Shown: positions 1-8,731, counted from the stretch's first letter. The stretch: DNA of 64,000 nucleotides from Wenxinia saemankumensis (GCF_900141735.1 NZ_FQYO01000001.1:62001-126000), one strand, 5' to 3'. Numbers and translations: made by a program. Notes: generated by a model not told the origin, from the letters alone.

Positions 1-354
1 CGGACCCATCAGATCCTGCTCAACCTCATCGGCAATGCGGTCAAGTTCACCGAGGCCGGGTCGGTGCGCGTCTCGGTCCTCCCCCGGGACAATGTCGTCG
101 AGATCGCCGTGACCGACAGCGGACCCGGCATCGCCGCCTCGGAACTCGAGTCCATCTTCAAGCCGTTCTACCAGGTGGATTCGTCGTCGGTGCGACGGGC
201 CGGCGGCACCGGCCTGGGCCTGGCGATCGCGCGCGACCTCGCCGGACTTCAGGGCGGGGCGATCGGCGTCGAGAGCGAGCTGGGGGCCGGCAGCCGCTTC
301 ACCCTCTCCCTTCCCCGCTCGCGGAAGGGCGAGATGCGCCTCGCCGGCGAGTGA
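1..354 (+). CDS. Sensor histidine kinase, C-terminal ATPase domain (5' end outside window)
   Basis: The reading frame is open from the first base and ends with TGA at 352-354, leaving the last 117 residues. They form a HATPase_c (GHKL) domain: an N box (NLIGNAVKF) near residue 10, a G1 box (DSGPGIA) near residue 41, and a G2 box (GGTGLGLAIA) near residue 66. This is the ATP-binding half of a two-component sensor kinase that phosphorylates its own His and then a response regulator. The spacing and the sequence DSGPGIA...IFKPFYQVD resemble the hybrid/EnvZ-like classes, but no receiver domain follows. The sensor part, the partner regulator and any operon lie upstream of the window, so the signal cannot be inferred. 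Confidence 0.93.
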   Translation, partial: RTHQILLNLIGNAVKFTEAGSVRVSVLPRDNVVEIAVTDSGPGIAASELESIFKPFYQVDSSSVRRAGGTGLGLAIARDLAGLQGGAIGVESELGAGSRFTLSLPRSRKGEMRLAGE

Positions 355-577
355 TCGGCCGGGGGCGGCCTAGGGGTGGTCGCATCGGGGTCTGACCACG
401 ACCGGCCTGTTCCCCGGCCTCGGCGACCCCCGCATCCCCGCCCCGCACGTCGCGGGGATCCCCCGCCTCCCGGATCGGCGGCCGCTGGTACCGGGGCTTG
501 CGGGGCGGGTCCTGGCGCTCCGTGGCGGCGGCGCCCGCATGCCGGGTGCGGTTCCGTCCTTTCTGGAGGCGGACGGC

Positions 578-1708
578 TCAGAGCCGCTCGATGTCGCCCT
601 CGGCCCGGGCCGCGTGGAATCCGGCCTCCCACGCGGCGAACCGCCCCGCCGCGATGGCGTCCCGCATCCCGCCCATCAGCTCCTGGTAGTAGTGCAGGTT
701 GTGCCAGGTCAGCAGCATGCCCGCGATCATCTCGCCGGCACGCACGACGTGGTGCAGGTAGGCCCGGGAATAGCCCGTGCAGGCCGGGCAGGTGCAGGCC
801 GCGTCGAGCGGGCGCGGATCGTCGGCGTGGCGGGCGTTGCGCAGGTTGACCTGGCCGCGGCGGGTCCAGGCCTGCCCGGTCCGGCCGGACCGCGAGGGCA
901 GCACGCAATCCATCATGTCGACGCCGCGCTTCACCGCGCCGACGATGTCGTCGGGCTTGCCCACGCCCATCAGGTAGCGCGGCTTGTCCACGGGCAGCGC
1001 GCCCGGCGCGTGGTCCAGGCAGGCGAACATCGCCTCCTGCCCCTCGCCGACGGCGAGGCCGCCGATCGCGTAGCCGTCGAAGCCGATGCCCGTCAACGCC
1101 TCGGCGCTCTCCTCCCGCAGGTCCGGTTCCAGCCCGCCCTGCTGGATGCCGAAGAGCGCGTGGCCCGGCCGGTCGCCGAAGGCGTCGCGGCTGCGCTGCG
1201 CCCAGCGCATCGACAGGCGCATGCTCTCCTCGATCCGGGCCCGGTCCGCCGGCAGGGCGGGGCATTCGTCGAAGGCCATCACGATGTCCGAGCCGAGCAG
1301 GCGCTGGATCTCCATCGAGGTCTCGGGGCTCAGCATGTGCTTGCTGCCGTCGATATGGCTGGCGAAGGTCACGCCCTCCTCCGTCAGCTTGCGCAGGGAG
1401 GCGAGGCTCATCACCTGGAAGCCGCCCGAATCGGTGAGGATCGGCCGGTCCCAGTTCATGAAGCGGTGCAGCCCGCCGAGACGCGCCACCCGCTCGGCCC
1501 CCGGCCGCAGCATCAGGTGATAGGTGTTGCCGAGCAGGATGTCGGCCCCGGTCTGCCGCACCGAGCCGGGCAGCATCGCCTTGACCGTCGCGGCGGTGCC
1601 GACGGGCATGAAGGCGGGCGTGCGGATCCCGCCCCTCGGGGTGGAGATGAGCCCGGTCCGGGCGGCGCCGTCGGTGGCGTGGAGCGCGAAGGAGAAGCGG
1701 TCGGTCAT
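578..1708 (-). CDS. tgt: Queuine tRNA-guanine transglycosylase
   Basis: The 376-residue product exchanges guanine-34 of GUN-anticodon tRNAs for preQ1, the base-exchange step of queuosine synthesis. Its length is normal for the family. Visible hallmarks are [15 protein letters not shown] at the N-terminus, the general acid/base Asp in LTDSGGFQV (about residue 93), the Gly-rich EGQEAMF segment, the nucleophile region [15 protein letters not shown] (about residue 270) and the zinc site CTCPAC followed by a distal HH (about residues 304-325). The start is the ATG at 1706-1708 (MTDRFSFAL); the frame is open further upstream but that stretch is low-complexity Pro/Arg sequence. A hairpin repeat lies about 65 bp upstream. 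No queA is adjacent. Confidence 0.97.
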   Translation of the reverse strand: MTDRFSFALHATDGAARTGLISTPRGGIRTPAFMPVGTAATVKAMLPGSVRQTGADILLGNTYHLMLRPGAERVARLGGLHRFMNWDRPILTDSGGFQVMSLASLRKLTEEGVTFASHIDGSKHMLSPETSMEIQRLLGSDIVMAFDECPALPADRARIEESMRLSMRWAQRSRDAFGDRPGHALFGIQQGGLEPDLREESAEALTGIGFDGYAIGGLAVGEGQEAMFACLDHAPGALPVDKPRYLMGVGKPDDIVGAVKRGVDMMDCVLPSRSGRTGQAWTRRGQVNLRNARHADDPRPLDAACTCPACTGYSRAYLHHVVRAGEMIAGMLLTWHNLHYYQELMGGMRDAIAAGRFAAWEAGFHAARAEGDIERL

Positions 1709-1774
1709 GAACGGGCGTGTAGGCCCGGCGGCGGCCGGGGGGAAGGGGCGGCGGGATCGGCGATGGGGGAGGAC

Positions 1775-1835
1775 GGGGGCTCCGCCCCCGCGCGCTCCGC
1801 GCGCTCCCCCGGAGTATTTCGGGGCAAGATAAGAG
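1775..1835 (+). repeat. Intergenic double-hairpin repeat, copy 1
   Basis: Reading the + strand, a 6-bp stem with a TCC loop (GGGGGC-TCC-GCCCCC, 1775-1789) is followed by a second 6-bp stem with a TCC loop (GCGCGC-TCC-GCGCGC, 1790-1804), then CCCCG-GAGTATTT-CGGGG (1807-1824) and the tail CAAGATAAGAG (1825-1835). The loop GAGTATTT and the tail recur at 11.6, 24 and 27.7 kb. Here the flanking genes are on the minus strand, so this copy is antisense to them. The rest of the 301-bp gap (1709-2009) is extremely GC-rich with no credible gene. Confidence 0.8.
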
Positions 1836-2009
1836 GCGGGCCCGCTCGGGTTCGCGGCCGGTGCGGGTCGGGGGCGGCGCCGGCGCCCCGAAAGCGGATG
1901 CGGCGGCACGGGGCGCGCGCGGGGCGGACGAGGCGCAGGGGAGGCGGGCCGCGCCCCCATGGGCGCCCTGCGGCGGGAGGGGCGCCGCGGCGGGCCGCGT
2001 GTCCGGCGG

Positions 2010-2780
2010 TCAGGGCCGCAGCCGCAGCCACGAGCCGCCGAGGCGGCGGGGCGCGGCGCCGGCGCCGAGCTTGAACCGGGCGAGGCCGGGCGCGCGTCCC
2101 GTGTCGATCGTGCCGAGATCGAGATGCGTGGCGCCCTCCGCCGCGAAATGGCGGGCGGCGGCGGCGAGCAGGACGTGGTGGCCGCTGACCGCGCGCCCCG
2201 CCGCGCCGCACCAGCCGAGCAGGTAGGTCGCGGCATCGCCGTGGCGGAGGAAGAGCATCCCGGCCAGGGGCGCGCGGCCGCCCAGCCGGAAGAGCAGGGG
2301 CGGCGCGGGGCCGGCCGCGAGGGCGAGGATCAGGGCGTGCGGCAGGCCCCGGTAGCGGCGGGCGCGTCTCTGCGCCGCCTCCTGGCGCAGCAGCCAGTGG
2401 CCGGGATCGGGCGGCAGCGGCGCGACCTGCGGGGCGGGCGCGGCGCGTGCCCCCGCCACCGCGCGGTTGCGCCACTTGCCCGACGCGCGGGGCAGCGCAT
2501 CGCCCGGCGGGCCGAGGGCGAGGAGGGCGAGCGTCGCCCCCGTCATCACCTGCCCGTAGCCCGCCGCGCGCAGCGGCGCGCCATCTCCCTCCGGCTCGAC
2601 GAGGAGGGGGCCGTGGCGGCGCCACCAGCCGGCGTCCCGCGCCGGCGCGCGGATCGCGGCGGCGAGCGGGCCGCGCCGCTGCACCAGCACGCCGTCCCGC
2701 CAGCCGGATCGCAGCCCGGCCCGGGCCAGGGCGTCGGCCCAGAGGGGATGCTGGGGCAGGGGATTCTCCATCCCCCGCAT
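2010..2780 (-). CDS. GNAT/FemAB-like acetyltransferase-fold protein
   Basis: A protein of about 256 residues. The C-terminal third carries a GNAT/FemAB-like pattern: a central strand with [17 protein letters not shown], a helix starting SGHHVLL, and the terminal motif [23 protein letters not shown], which is typical of Rhodobacteraceae GNAT-fold proteins that act as acyl or aminoacyl transferases. The N-terminal half is Arg/Ala-rich and poorly diagnostic. The substrate is unknown. The start is uncertain: ATG codons occur at 2780 and 2771 and a TTG at 2783, none with a good ribosome binding site. It is transcribed toward tgt, but a 301-bp gap holding a hairpin repeat separates them, so co-transcription is not obvious. 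Confidence 0.7.
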   Translation of the reverse strand: MRGMENPLPQHPLWADALARAGLRSGWRDGVLVQRRGPLAAAIRAPARDAGWWRRHGPLLVEPEGDGAPLRAAGYGQVMTGATLALLALGPPGDALPRASGKWRNRAVAGARAAPAPQVAPLPPDPGHWLLRQEAAQRRARRYRGLPHALILALAAGPAPPLLFRLGGRAPLAGMLFLRHGDAATYLLGWCGAAGRAVSGHHVLLAAAARHFAAEGATHLDLGTIDTGRAPGLARFKLGAGAAPRRLGGSWLRLRP

Positions 2781-2818
2781 CAACCGGCCGATAACCTGCG
2801 ATCCCGTAAACGGGGGCC

Positions 2819-2935
2819 ATGCGGCCCCGCGACCACCCCGCCCCCCGCCTCACCCCGCTCGGCGCGGCGCTGCTGGCGCTCGCCCTCGCGCTGCCGGGCG
2901 GGGCGGCGCTTCAGCTGCTCGCCTGGCTGTCCTGA
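2819..2935 (+). CDS. Possible 38-residue single-span membrane peptide
   Basis: A short frame begins at ATG 2819 preceded by GGGGG, starts MRPRDHPAPRLTPLG and then has a hydrophobic Ala/Leu stretch ending ALQLLAWLS. Positive N-terminus followed by one membrane segment is the layout of many small inner-membrane proteins. Its last 25 bp overlap the 3' end of the convergent antiporter gene. High GC makes chance short frames common, so this is a candidate only. Confidence 0.3.
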   Translation: MRPRDHPAPRLTPLGAALLALALALPGGAALQLLAWLS

Positions 2936-4188
2936 GGATCGGCCGCGCCGCGCCGGGCCAGCCCCGCCGCCAGCCGCCCGATGCTCAGCCCCTGCACGAC
3001 GATCGAGAAGACGACCACGACATAGGTGCAGGTCACGATGAGCGGGGTCCAGTCGCTCTCGGGCAGGGCGAGGGCCAGCGCGACCGAGATCCCGCCCTTC
3101 AGCCCCCCCCAGGTCATGATCCGCAGCGTGCCGCCCTCGAAATCGCGGAAGGGGCGCAGCAGCGTCAGCGGCACGAGGACCGCCGCCAGCCGTGCCGCCA
3201 GCGCCAGCCCGACGGAGGCCGCGCCCGCCAGCAGGAACTGCGCCTCGAAGGTGACGGCGAAGACCTCGATCCCGATCATCACGAAGAGGACCGCGTTCAG
3301 GATCTCGTCCACCAGCTTCCAGAAGCCCTCGACATAGGTCCGGGTCGTGTCGCTCATCCCGAAGCGCGCGCCCACGTCGCCGATCAGCACCCCGGCGCAG
3401 ACCGCCATGATCGGACCCGAGACATGCAGCGCCACCGCCAGCTCGTAGCCGCCGAAGGCGAGGGCGAGGGTGATCAGCACCTCGAGCGCGTAATCGTCGA
3501 TCCGCCGCATGATGCGGAAGGTCAGCCAGCCCAGGACCAGCCCCAGCGCCGCCCCGCCCAGCGCCTCCTGCATGAAGAGGCGGGCCGCGCCCCGAACCCC
3601 CTCGGCCTGCACCTCGCCCCCGCCGCCCGGAAAGGCGAGCGCGACGAGGATCAGCCAGACCACGTAGCCGACGCCGTCGTTGAACAGGCTCTCGCCCGCG
3701 ATCCTGGTCGCCAGCCTACTGGACAGGCCGGCGCCGCGCAGCACGCCCATCACCGCCACCGGGTCGGTGGGCGAGATCAGCGCGCCGAAGACCAGCGCGG
3801 CGAGCAGCGGCATCCCCGTCAGCCACGAGAAGCCCACCCCGACGACGAGGGTCGAGATCCCGACCCCGATCGTCGCCATCAGTAGGATCACCGCCCATTC
3901 CGAGCGCAGGTCGTCGATCGAGACGTGCAGCGCCCCGGCAAAGAGCAGCAGCCCCAGCATCCCCTCGAGCAGCGTGTCCGAGAACTCGATGTCGAGGACC
4001 GCGCCGCGCACCGCCGCCTCGATCCCGATGCCGGGCGCGGCGAGGTCGACCAGAACCACCACGACAGAGGCGAGCAGCGCCACGACCAGCACCCCGATCG
4101 CCGAGGGCAGGCGCAGGAAGTGGTGATTGACCGCCCCGAACGCCGCCGCGAGCACGAGGAGCGCGGCGGCGACCTGCAGGACGGTCAT
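2911..4188 (-). CDS. Sodium/proton antiporter, CPA1 family
   Basis: A 425-residue polytopic inner-membrane protein with about 12 hydrophobic segments. CPA1/NhaP-type marks are visible: FGALISPTDPVAVMGVLR (about residues 137-154, unwound helix region) and the ion-binding ASN-Asp pair in AGESLFNDGVGYVVW (about residues 163-177). It should exchange Na+ or K+ for H+ across the cytoplasmic membrane. There is no C-terminal TrkA or cyclic-nucleotide domain; the protein ends in a short hydrophilic tail. It starts at the ATG at 4186-4188, leaving only 6 bp to the tyrS stop upstream, so it may be read through from tyrS. Confidence 0.9.
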   Translation of the reverse strand: MTVLQVAAALLVLAAAFGAVNHHFLRLPSAIGVLVVALLASVVVVLVDLAAPGIGIEAAVRGAVLDIEFSDTLLEGMLGLLLFAGALHVSIDDLRSEWAVILLMATIGVGISTLVVGVGFSWLTGMPLLAALVFGALISPTDPVAVMGVLRGAGLSSRLATRIAGESLFNDGVGYVVWLILVALAFPGGGGEVQAEGVRGAARLFMQEALGGAALGLVLGWLTFRIMRRIDDYALEVLITLALAFGGYELAVALHVSGPIMAVCAGVLIGDVGARFGMSDTTRTYVEGFWKLVDEILNAVLFVMIGIEVFAVTFEAQFLLAGAASVGLALAARLAAVLVPLTLLRPFRDFEGGTLRIMTWGGLKGGISVALALALPESDWTPLIVTCTYVVVVFSIVVQGLSIGRLAAGLARRGAADPQDSQASS

Positions 4189-4194
4189 CGCGGA

Positions 4195-5514
4195 TCAGCC
4201 CAGCTGCACCAGGGCGTGCCGCTTCCTTCCGGCCGAGAGCTTCACCGGCGCGGCGAGGCGCGCGGCGTCGATCATCAGCCCGCCATCGGTCACCGGCTCG
4301 TCGTCGATCCGGGCGCCGTTGTCGGCGATCAGGCGCTTGGCCTCCTTGCCCGAGGCGGCGAGGCCCGAGCGCACGATCAGCTGCACGATCGAGATGCCGC
4401 TCCCCACTTCGCCTGCGCTGAGGGTCAGCGTGGGCAGGTCGTCCCCGATCCCGCCCTTCTCGAACACCTCGCGCGCCGTCGCCTCGGCCGCCCGCGCGGC
4501 CTCTTCCCCGTGCAGCAGCGCGGTCACCTCGTTGGCGAGGATCACCTTGGCCTCGTTGATCTCGGACCCGCCGAGCGCGCCGAGCCGGTCGCATTCCCCG
4601 ACCGGCAGCTCGGTATAGAGCTTGAGGAACCGCCCGGTATCGGCGTCGGTCGTGTTGCGCCAGAACTGCCAGAACTCGTAGGGCGACAGCATGTCGCCGT
4701 TCAGCCAGATCGCGCCGCCCTGGCTCTTGCCCATCTTGCGCCCGTCCGAGGTCGTCAGCAGCGGCGTCGTCAGGCCGTAGATCTCGCGGTCGATCACCCG
4801 GCGGGTCAGGTCGATCCCGTTGACGATGTTGCCCCACTGGTCCGACCCGCCCATCTGCAGCAGGCAGCCGTGGCGGCGGTTCAGCTCGAGGAAGTCGTAG
4901 GCCTGCAGGATCATGTAGTTGAACTCGAGGAAGCTCAGCGACTGCTCGCGGTCGAGGCGGGACTTCACGCTCTCGAAGGACAGCATCCGGTTCACGCTGA
5001 AATGCCGGCCGATGTCGCGCAGGAAGTCGAGGTAGTTCAGCCCGTCCAGCCATTCGGCATTGTTGAGCATGAGGGCGGTTTTGTCCTGGCCTGCCGCTTC
5101 GCTGCTTGAGGCCGGGGCGTTCCGCGCTGCAGCGTCGCTGTCCGGGCCCGGCTCGCCCGCCCCGTAATCGAGGTAGCGGGCGAAGACCCGGCCCATCCCG
5201 GCGATATTGGCGTCGATCTGCTCGGGCCCCAGAAGCGGGCGCTCGTCGGCGCGGAAGCTGGGATCGCCCACCTTCGTCGTGCCGCCCCCCATCAGGGTGA
5301 TCGGCCGGTGCCCCGCCTTCTGGAACCAGCGCAGTAGCATGATGTTCAGCAGGTGCCCCACATGCAGCGACTGCGCGGTGGCGTCGTAGCCGATATAGGC
5401 GGTGACCGTCCCGGCCTTCAGCGCGTCGTCGAGGGCCTGCAGATCCGTGCAGTCGGCGAGGAAGCCGCGCGCGATGATCTCGGTCAGGAATTCGGACTTG
5501 GGGTGGTAGGTCAT
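4195..5514 (-). CDS. tyrS: Tyrosyl-tRNA synthetase
   Basis: A 439-residue class Ic synthetase that charges tRNA-Tyr. The Rossmann core has the HIGH-type motif HVGHL (51-55) and the KMSKS-type motif KMGKS (about residue 260). An S4-like RNA-binding domain closes the protein ([20 protein letters not shown], about residues 370-390). The start [14 protein letters not shown] is the usual alphaproteobacterial N-terminus. Unusual: between [10 protein letters not shown] and [14 protein letters not shown] lies an extra hydrophilic Ala/Ser/Asp-rich stretch of about 23 residues (about residues 118-141, DNA 5085-5160), absent from relatives I know. The 98-bp gap to the divergent AnmK-like gene must hold both promoters. 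Confidence 0.97.
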   Translation of the reverse strand: MTYHPKSEFLTEIIARGFLADCTDLQALDDALKAGTVTAYIGYDATAQSLHVGHLLNIMLLRWFQKAGHRPITLMGGGTTKVGDPSFRADERPLLGPEQIDANIAGMGRVFARYLDYGAGEPGPDSDAAARNAPASSSEAAGQDKTALMLNNAEWLDGLNYLDFLRDIGRHFSVNRMLSFESVKSRLDREQSLSFLEFNYMILQAYDFLELNRRHGCLLQMGGSDQWGNIVNGIDLTRRVIDREIYGLTTPLLTTSDGRKMGKSQGGAIWLNGDMLSPYEFWQFWRNTTDADTGRFLKLYTELPVGECDRLGALGGSEINEAKVILANEVTALLHGEEAARAAEATAREVFEKGGIGDDLPTLTLSAGEVGSGISIVQLIVRSGLAASGKEAKRLIADNGARIDDEPVTDGGLMIDAARLAAPVKLSAGRKRHALVQLG

Positions 5515-5612
5515 GCTCTTGCGCCCGCCTTTGTGGTCGGCGCAGTCTATAGACCGGGCGCGCGGCGGGGAAAACCGCCCGCGCGGGCCGGGGGCTGAAA
5601 GACGGGCGGGGC

Positions 5613-6590
5613 ATGGCACGGCATCATGGGCGCAGCGCGGGGCCGGTCCGCTGCGGGGCGGCGCATGTATCGTCCACGCTCGGCGCCGTGCACGCCACCT
5701 GGGTCGAGGGGGACGGCACCGCGATCACCGGGATCGGCCCCGTGGCCGGGCGCATGGTCACGGCGGCGGAGGCGGCCGCCCTGCGCGATCCCGACCGGAG
5801 CGAGCCGATGGTCGAGGAGATCTGCGCCGAGGCGCTGGCCGAGCTCGGGCCCCTCGACCTCGCGACCTTCGAGGGACCCGACCTGGGGGATCCGCAGCCC
5901 GTCGCCGGCAACGGGCAGATCGTGGCGGAGGTGCTGGAGATCCCGGTCATCTGGAACCTGCGCGCCGCCGATCTGGAGTTCGGCGGGCAGGGCGGGCCGA
6001 TCGGCGGCTTCGGGCTTCTCGCGGTCGCGCGATTCCTCGGTCTGCCGGGACCGGCCGCGCTGATCGAGCTGGACCGCGCCGCGACCCTCACCTGGGTCGA
6101 TCCGGGCGCGGAGGACGATTCCGCGGCTCTTATGGCCTTCGATGCCGGACCCGGACCGGCCGGCCCCCTGACGGACGGGGATGCGAGCGGCCCGCTCGGC
6201 ACCGGGTTCTTCTACCGCATGCCGCCGCGCCGCTGGGACCGCGCGGCCGAGGCGGCGGTCGGGGGCGCGCCGCGCACCGCGCTCTGCGCCGAGGCGCTGC
6301 TCGACGCCCTCGAATACCTGCCGGCGGCGCCCCGGACGCTCTGGCTCGCCGGGCCGGGTCGCGGCGCGGCGGGGCTGTCCGATCGACTGGCGCGCGGCTC
6401 CGGCCTCGAGGTGCGGCCGATCGACGAGGCCGGTCTGGACGGGGAGGCCCTCGCGCCCGCCGCCCTGGCCCATCTCGCCCTGCGGGTCCGGGCCGGGCTG
6501 CCGGTCACCGCGCCGTCCCTGACGGGGGTGCGCGCCGCGATCGGCGGGGCGACCCGGTCGAGTCCCGGCGTGATCCCGCTATCCGGCTGA
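5613..6590 (+). CDS. anmK: Anhydro-N-acetylmuramic acid kinase-like protein, catalytic motifs lost
   Basis: A 325-residue protein that aligns along its length with AnmK, the kinase that recycles anhydro-MurNAc from the cell wall. Conserved scaffold blocks are [20 protein letters not shown] (normal: PVIWDFRSADVA.GGQGAP), [19 protein letters not shown], and the C-terminal [19 protein letters not shown]. The functional motifs are altered: MSGTSLDGVD is replaced by [16 protein letters not shown] by TFEGPD, NLGGVGNLT by [15 protein letters not shown] by FDAGPGP and TGGGRHN by AGPGRGA. It is also about 40 residues shorter than usual. The frame is intact, so this looks like a pseudoenzyme or a gene in decay, and kinase activity is unlikely. 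AnmK beside tyrS is, as I recall, the usual Rhodobacteraceae arrangement. Confidence 0.8.
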   Translation: MARHHGRSAGPVRCGAAHVSSTLGAVHATWVEGDGTAITGIGPVAGRMVTAAEAAALRDPDRSEPMVEEICAEALAELGPLDLATFEGPDLGDPQPVAGNGQIVAEVLEIPVIWNLRAADLEFGGQGGPIGGFGLLAVARFLGLPGPAALIELDRAATLTWVDPGAEDDSAALMAFDAGPGPAGPLTDGDASGPLGTGFFYRMPPRRWDRAAEAAVGGAPRTALCAEALLDALEYLPAAPRTLWLAGPGRGAAGLSDRLARGSGLEVRPIDEAGLDGEALAPAALAHLALRVRAGLPVTAPSLTGVRAAIGGATRSSPGVIPLSG

Positions 6591-6610
6591 CCGGGGACCG
6601 GAGGGCGGGA

Positions 6611-7777
6611 TCAGAGCGCCCCGGCGAACCGCGCCATCCGGCCCAGCGCCTCCTCCAGCGCGTCGTCCGCCACCGTCAGGGCAAGGCGCACATGCCCCGC
6701 CGCGACCGCGCCGAAGCTCGCCCCGGGCATCACCGCGATCCGCTCGGCCTCCAGCAGCGCTTCGGCGAAGGCGGTCCCGTCCAGCCCCGTGGGCCGCACG
6801 TCGATCATCGCGTACATCGCCCCCTCGACCGGCACGAGGCCGAGGCGCGAGGGCCCGATCACCCGCTCGACGATGGCGCGGCGCCGGCGGAACGGCTCGG
6901 CGATCCCCGCCTCGAACTCCGCGCCCAGCCCCAGCGCGGCAAGGCCGGCATCCATCACGTAGCCGGGAATCCCGTAGGTCGTGTGGGTCGACAGGTCCGT
7001 CATCGCCGCGACCGCGGCTTCCGGTCCCACCGCCCAGCCGACCCGGCTGCCCGTCATCGCGTGGCTCTTGGACAGCGAGCCGACGACGATCGTCCGCTCC
7101 GCCAGTCCCGGCAGGGCGCGGGGGGACAGGTGCGCCCCCGACCAGACCTGGGTGTCGTAGACCTCGTCCGAGATCAGCCAGAGCCCGTGCTCGGCGCAGA
7201 TCGCGCCGATCTCCTCCAGCACGGTGCGGCCGTAGACCCGGCCCGTGGGATTGTTCGGCGTGTTGATCGTCAGGCACCGCGCGCCCGGCGCGGCGGCGCG
7301 CAGCGCGTCCATGTCGGGCAGGAAGCCGGCATCGGGCAGGGCGGGCACCGCGACCGGCACGCCGCCCGCGGCCCGGACAGTCCCGGGATAGGTCGCGTAA
7401 TAGGGATCGACGATCAGCGCACGCCCGCCCGGATCCATCGCCGCCATCAGCGCCGAGAACAGCGCGCCCTGTCCGCCCGTGGTGATGAGGACGTTCCCGG
7501 GCCCCGTGGGCACGCCCGTCCGCGCGGCCACGCGCTCCGCCACCGCGCGGCGGAGGGCGGCGGTGCCGGGGATCTCGGAATAGCCGGTATGACCGCCCTC
7601 GGCGGCCCGAGCCATCGCGGCGAGGATCGCGGGGTCGGTGCGGCGGTCATGCTCGCCGATGGTCAGCTCCACCACCGGCAGGCCGGCCGCCTTCATCGCG
7701 CGGGCGCGGCGGAACAGGCCCCAGCCGTCGTCGCCGCCGGGAGAGATCGAGGTGATGCGGGAGGAGAGGGTCGTCAT
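6611..7777 (-). CDS. Class I/II PLP-dependent aminotransferase
   Basis: A 388-residue fold-type I aminotransferase. Signature segments are VELTIGEHD, YSEIPGTAALR, TTGGQGALF, NTPNNPTGRVY (PLP phosphate/ring contacts), LISDEVYDTQVW, and the Schiff-base lysine in VGSLSKSHAMTGSRVGW (about residue 236). Similar proteins are annotated as AspC/AruH-like aminotransferases; the amino donor cannot be told from sequence. The start is the ATG at 7775-7777 (MTTLSSRITSI). Its 3' end is 20 bp from the convergent AnmK-like gene. Nothing nearby points to a pathway. The 258 bp upstream (7778-8035) contain no gene, only a short hairpin. Confidence 0.92.
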   Translation of the reverse strand: MTTLSSRITSISPGGDDGWGLFRRARAMKAAGLPVVELTIGEHDRRTDPAILAAMARAAEGGHTGYSEIPGTAALRRAVAERVAARTGVPTGPGNVLITTGGQGALFSALMAAMDPGGRALIVDPYYATYPGTVRAAGGVPVAVPALPDAGFLPDMDALRAAAPGARCLTINTPNNPTGRVYGRTVLEEIGAICAEHGLWLISDEVYDTQVWSGAHLSPRALPGLAERTIVVGSLSKSHAMTGSRVGWAVGPEAAVAAMTDLSTHTTYGIPGYVMDAGLAALGLGAEFEAGIAEPFRRRRAIVERVIGPSRLGLVPVEGAMYAMIDVRPTGLDGTAFAEALLEAERIAVMPGASFGAVAAGHVRLALTVADDALEEALGRMARFAGAL

Positions 7778-7897
7778 GGCCGCGACGTGACCGCCGGGCG
7801 GGGCGGGTGTCAATCCGCGGCCCGGCGTCACCGGCGGTCGGCGGGCTGGCGGGTCTGAGGGGGTGTCCCGGCAGCGGCGTCTAGCAGCGGGGAGGAA

Positions 7898-7918
7898 GGC
7901 TCCGGCTTCATCGGAGCC
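7898..7918 (-). terminator. Possible hairpin downstream of soxR
   Basis: A perfect 7-bp inverted repeat GGCTCCG...CGGAGCC with a 7-base loop, in the 258-bp space between soxR and the aminotransferase gene, both on the minus strand. No T-run follows, so intrinsic termination is uncertain. Confidence 0.25.
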
Positions 7919-8035
7919 CACCCCCTCCCGGCGCGGAACCGTCGACGAGGCCGGGATCACGGCCGCGGCAGGACACCGCGCCGGGGCAGGGCGCGGGCGG
8001 ATCCGGGGGCTGCTCTCTCCGGCCCCTCCACCCCC

Positions 8036-8488
8036 TCAGTCACGAAGCACCAGCCGCGGCCCGGTCCCCTTCGTCGCCAGCCGGTCGTCCGGGTTCCAGA
8101 GCGTGCAGGTCTCCATCGACAGGCAGCCGCAGCCGATGCAGCCGTCGAGATTGTCCCGCAGCCGGGTCAGCGCGTCGATCCGGGCATCGAGCAGGGCCCG
8201 GATCTCGGTCCCGATCCGCGTCCAGTCCGCCTTCGACGGGGCCCGGTCCGCCGGCAACCCCGCCATGTGGCCCGCGATCTCGGCCAGCGGCAGGCCCAGC
8301 TTCTGCGCCGCCATCGCGAAGCTCAGCCGCCGGATGTCGGCCCGCGCATAGCGCCGGTGCCCGCCCGCATTGCGCAGCGGCGCGACGATGCCGTGCGTCT
8401 CGTAGAACCGGATGGCCGAGGGGGCGAGACCCGTGCGCTCGGACAGATCGCCGATGGTCAGGCCCTGACGGGCGGGATCGAGGGGCAT
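8036..8488 (-). CDS. soxR: Redox-sensing transcriptional activator SoxR
   Basis: A 150-residue MerR-family regulator. Residues 9-75 form the winged helix-turn-helix (LTIGDLSERTGLAPSAIRFY, then HRRYARADIRRL), followed by a dimerisation helix and the [2Fe-2S] ligand set CIGCGCLSMETC (C-x2-C-x-C-x5-C, about residues 116-127). SoxR activates target promoters when its cluster is oxidised by redox-cycling compounds. It starts at ATG 8486-8488. A canonical SoxR box lies in the 75-bp gap to the divergent 55-residue gene, so this SoxR probably controls that gene and the VOC gene and may autoregulate. No soxS is present, as expected outside enterobacteria. Confidence 0.96.
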   Translation of the reverse strand: MPLDPARQGLTIGDLSERTGLAPSAIRFYETHGIVAPLRNAGGHRRYARADIRRLSFAMAAQKLGLPLAEIAGHMAGLPADRAPSKADWTRIGTEIRALLDARIDALTRLRDNLDGCIGCGCLSMETCTLWNPDDRLATKGTGPRLVLRD

Positions 8489-8505
8489 GACGGAACGTCC
8501 TTGAT

Positions 8506-8521
8506 CTCAAGTGCGCTTGAG
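8506..8521. promoter_or_regulatory. SoxR box
   Basis: CTCAAG-TGCG-CTTGAG: two perfect 6-bp inverted arms with a 4-bp spacer, matching the known SoxR operator core CTCAAG-N4-CTTGAG. It sits 17 bp from the soxR start codon and 42 bp upstream of the divergent ATG at 8564, where it can occupy the spacer of a promoter reading rightward. Confidence 0.9.
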
Positions 8522-8563
8522 AAATTACACCCGATTCGTCCGAAGAGCAAAAGGAGACGAAGG

Positions 8564-8731
8564 ATGAGACGATTCGGCGATTGCGTGGACCCGTGGATCG
8601 CCCGCCAGCTGGAGCGGGACGGGATCGGCTGGGGCCACGACCTCGATTGCGGCTGCCTGCGCGGCCTGTCGGAGGACGCCCCGGGGCCGCTGGCGCGGCT
8701 CTGGTCGGCCCTGACGGGGAGGGCGGCCTGA
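8564..8731 (+). CDS. Conserved-looking 55-residue Cys-containing protein under SoxR control
   Basis: A 55-residue frame starting at ATG 8564 behind a strong ribosome binding site (AAGGAG, 8550-8555). It reads MRRFGDCVDPWIARQLERD and has three cysteines, two of them in DLDCGCLRG, near residues 28-34. There is no signal peptide or membrane segment. The stop codon overlaps the start of the VOC gene in a TGATG junction, so the two are very likely translationally coupled. The SoxR box 42 bp upstream makes it part of a redox-stress response. I do not recognise a named family. The Cys pair could bind metal or react with electrophiles, but that is speculation. Confidence 0.75.
   Translation: MRRFGDCVDPWIARQLERDGIGWGHDLDCGCLRGLSEDAPGPLARLWSALTGRAA

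Noticed and set aside
5613-6590. Frameshift as the reason for the missing AnmK motifs
   Set aside because: The other two frames near 5613-5720 do not contain the MSGTSLDGVD-type sequence; conserved blocks stay in one frame from start to end.
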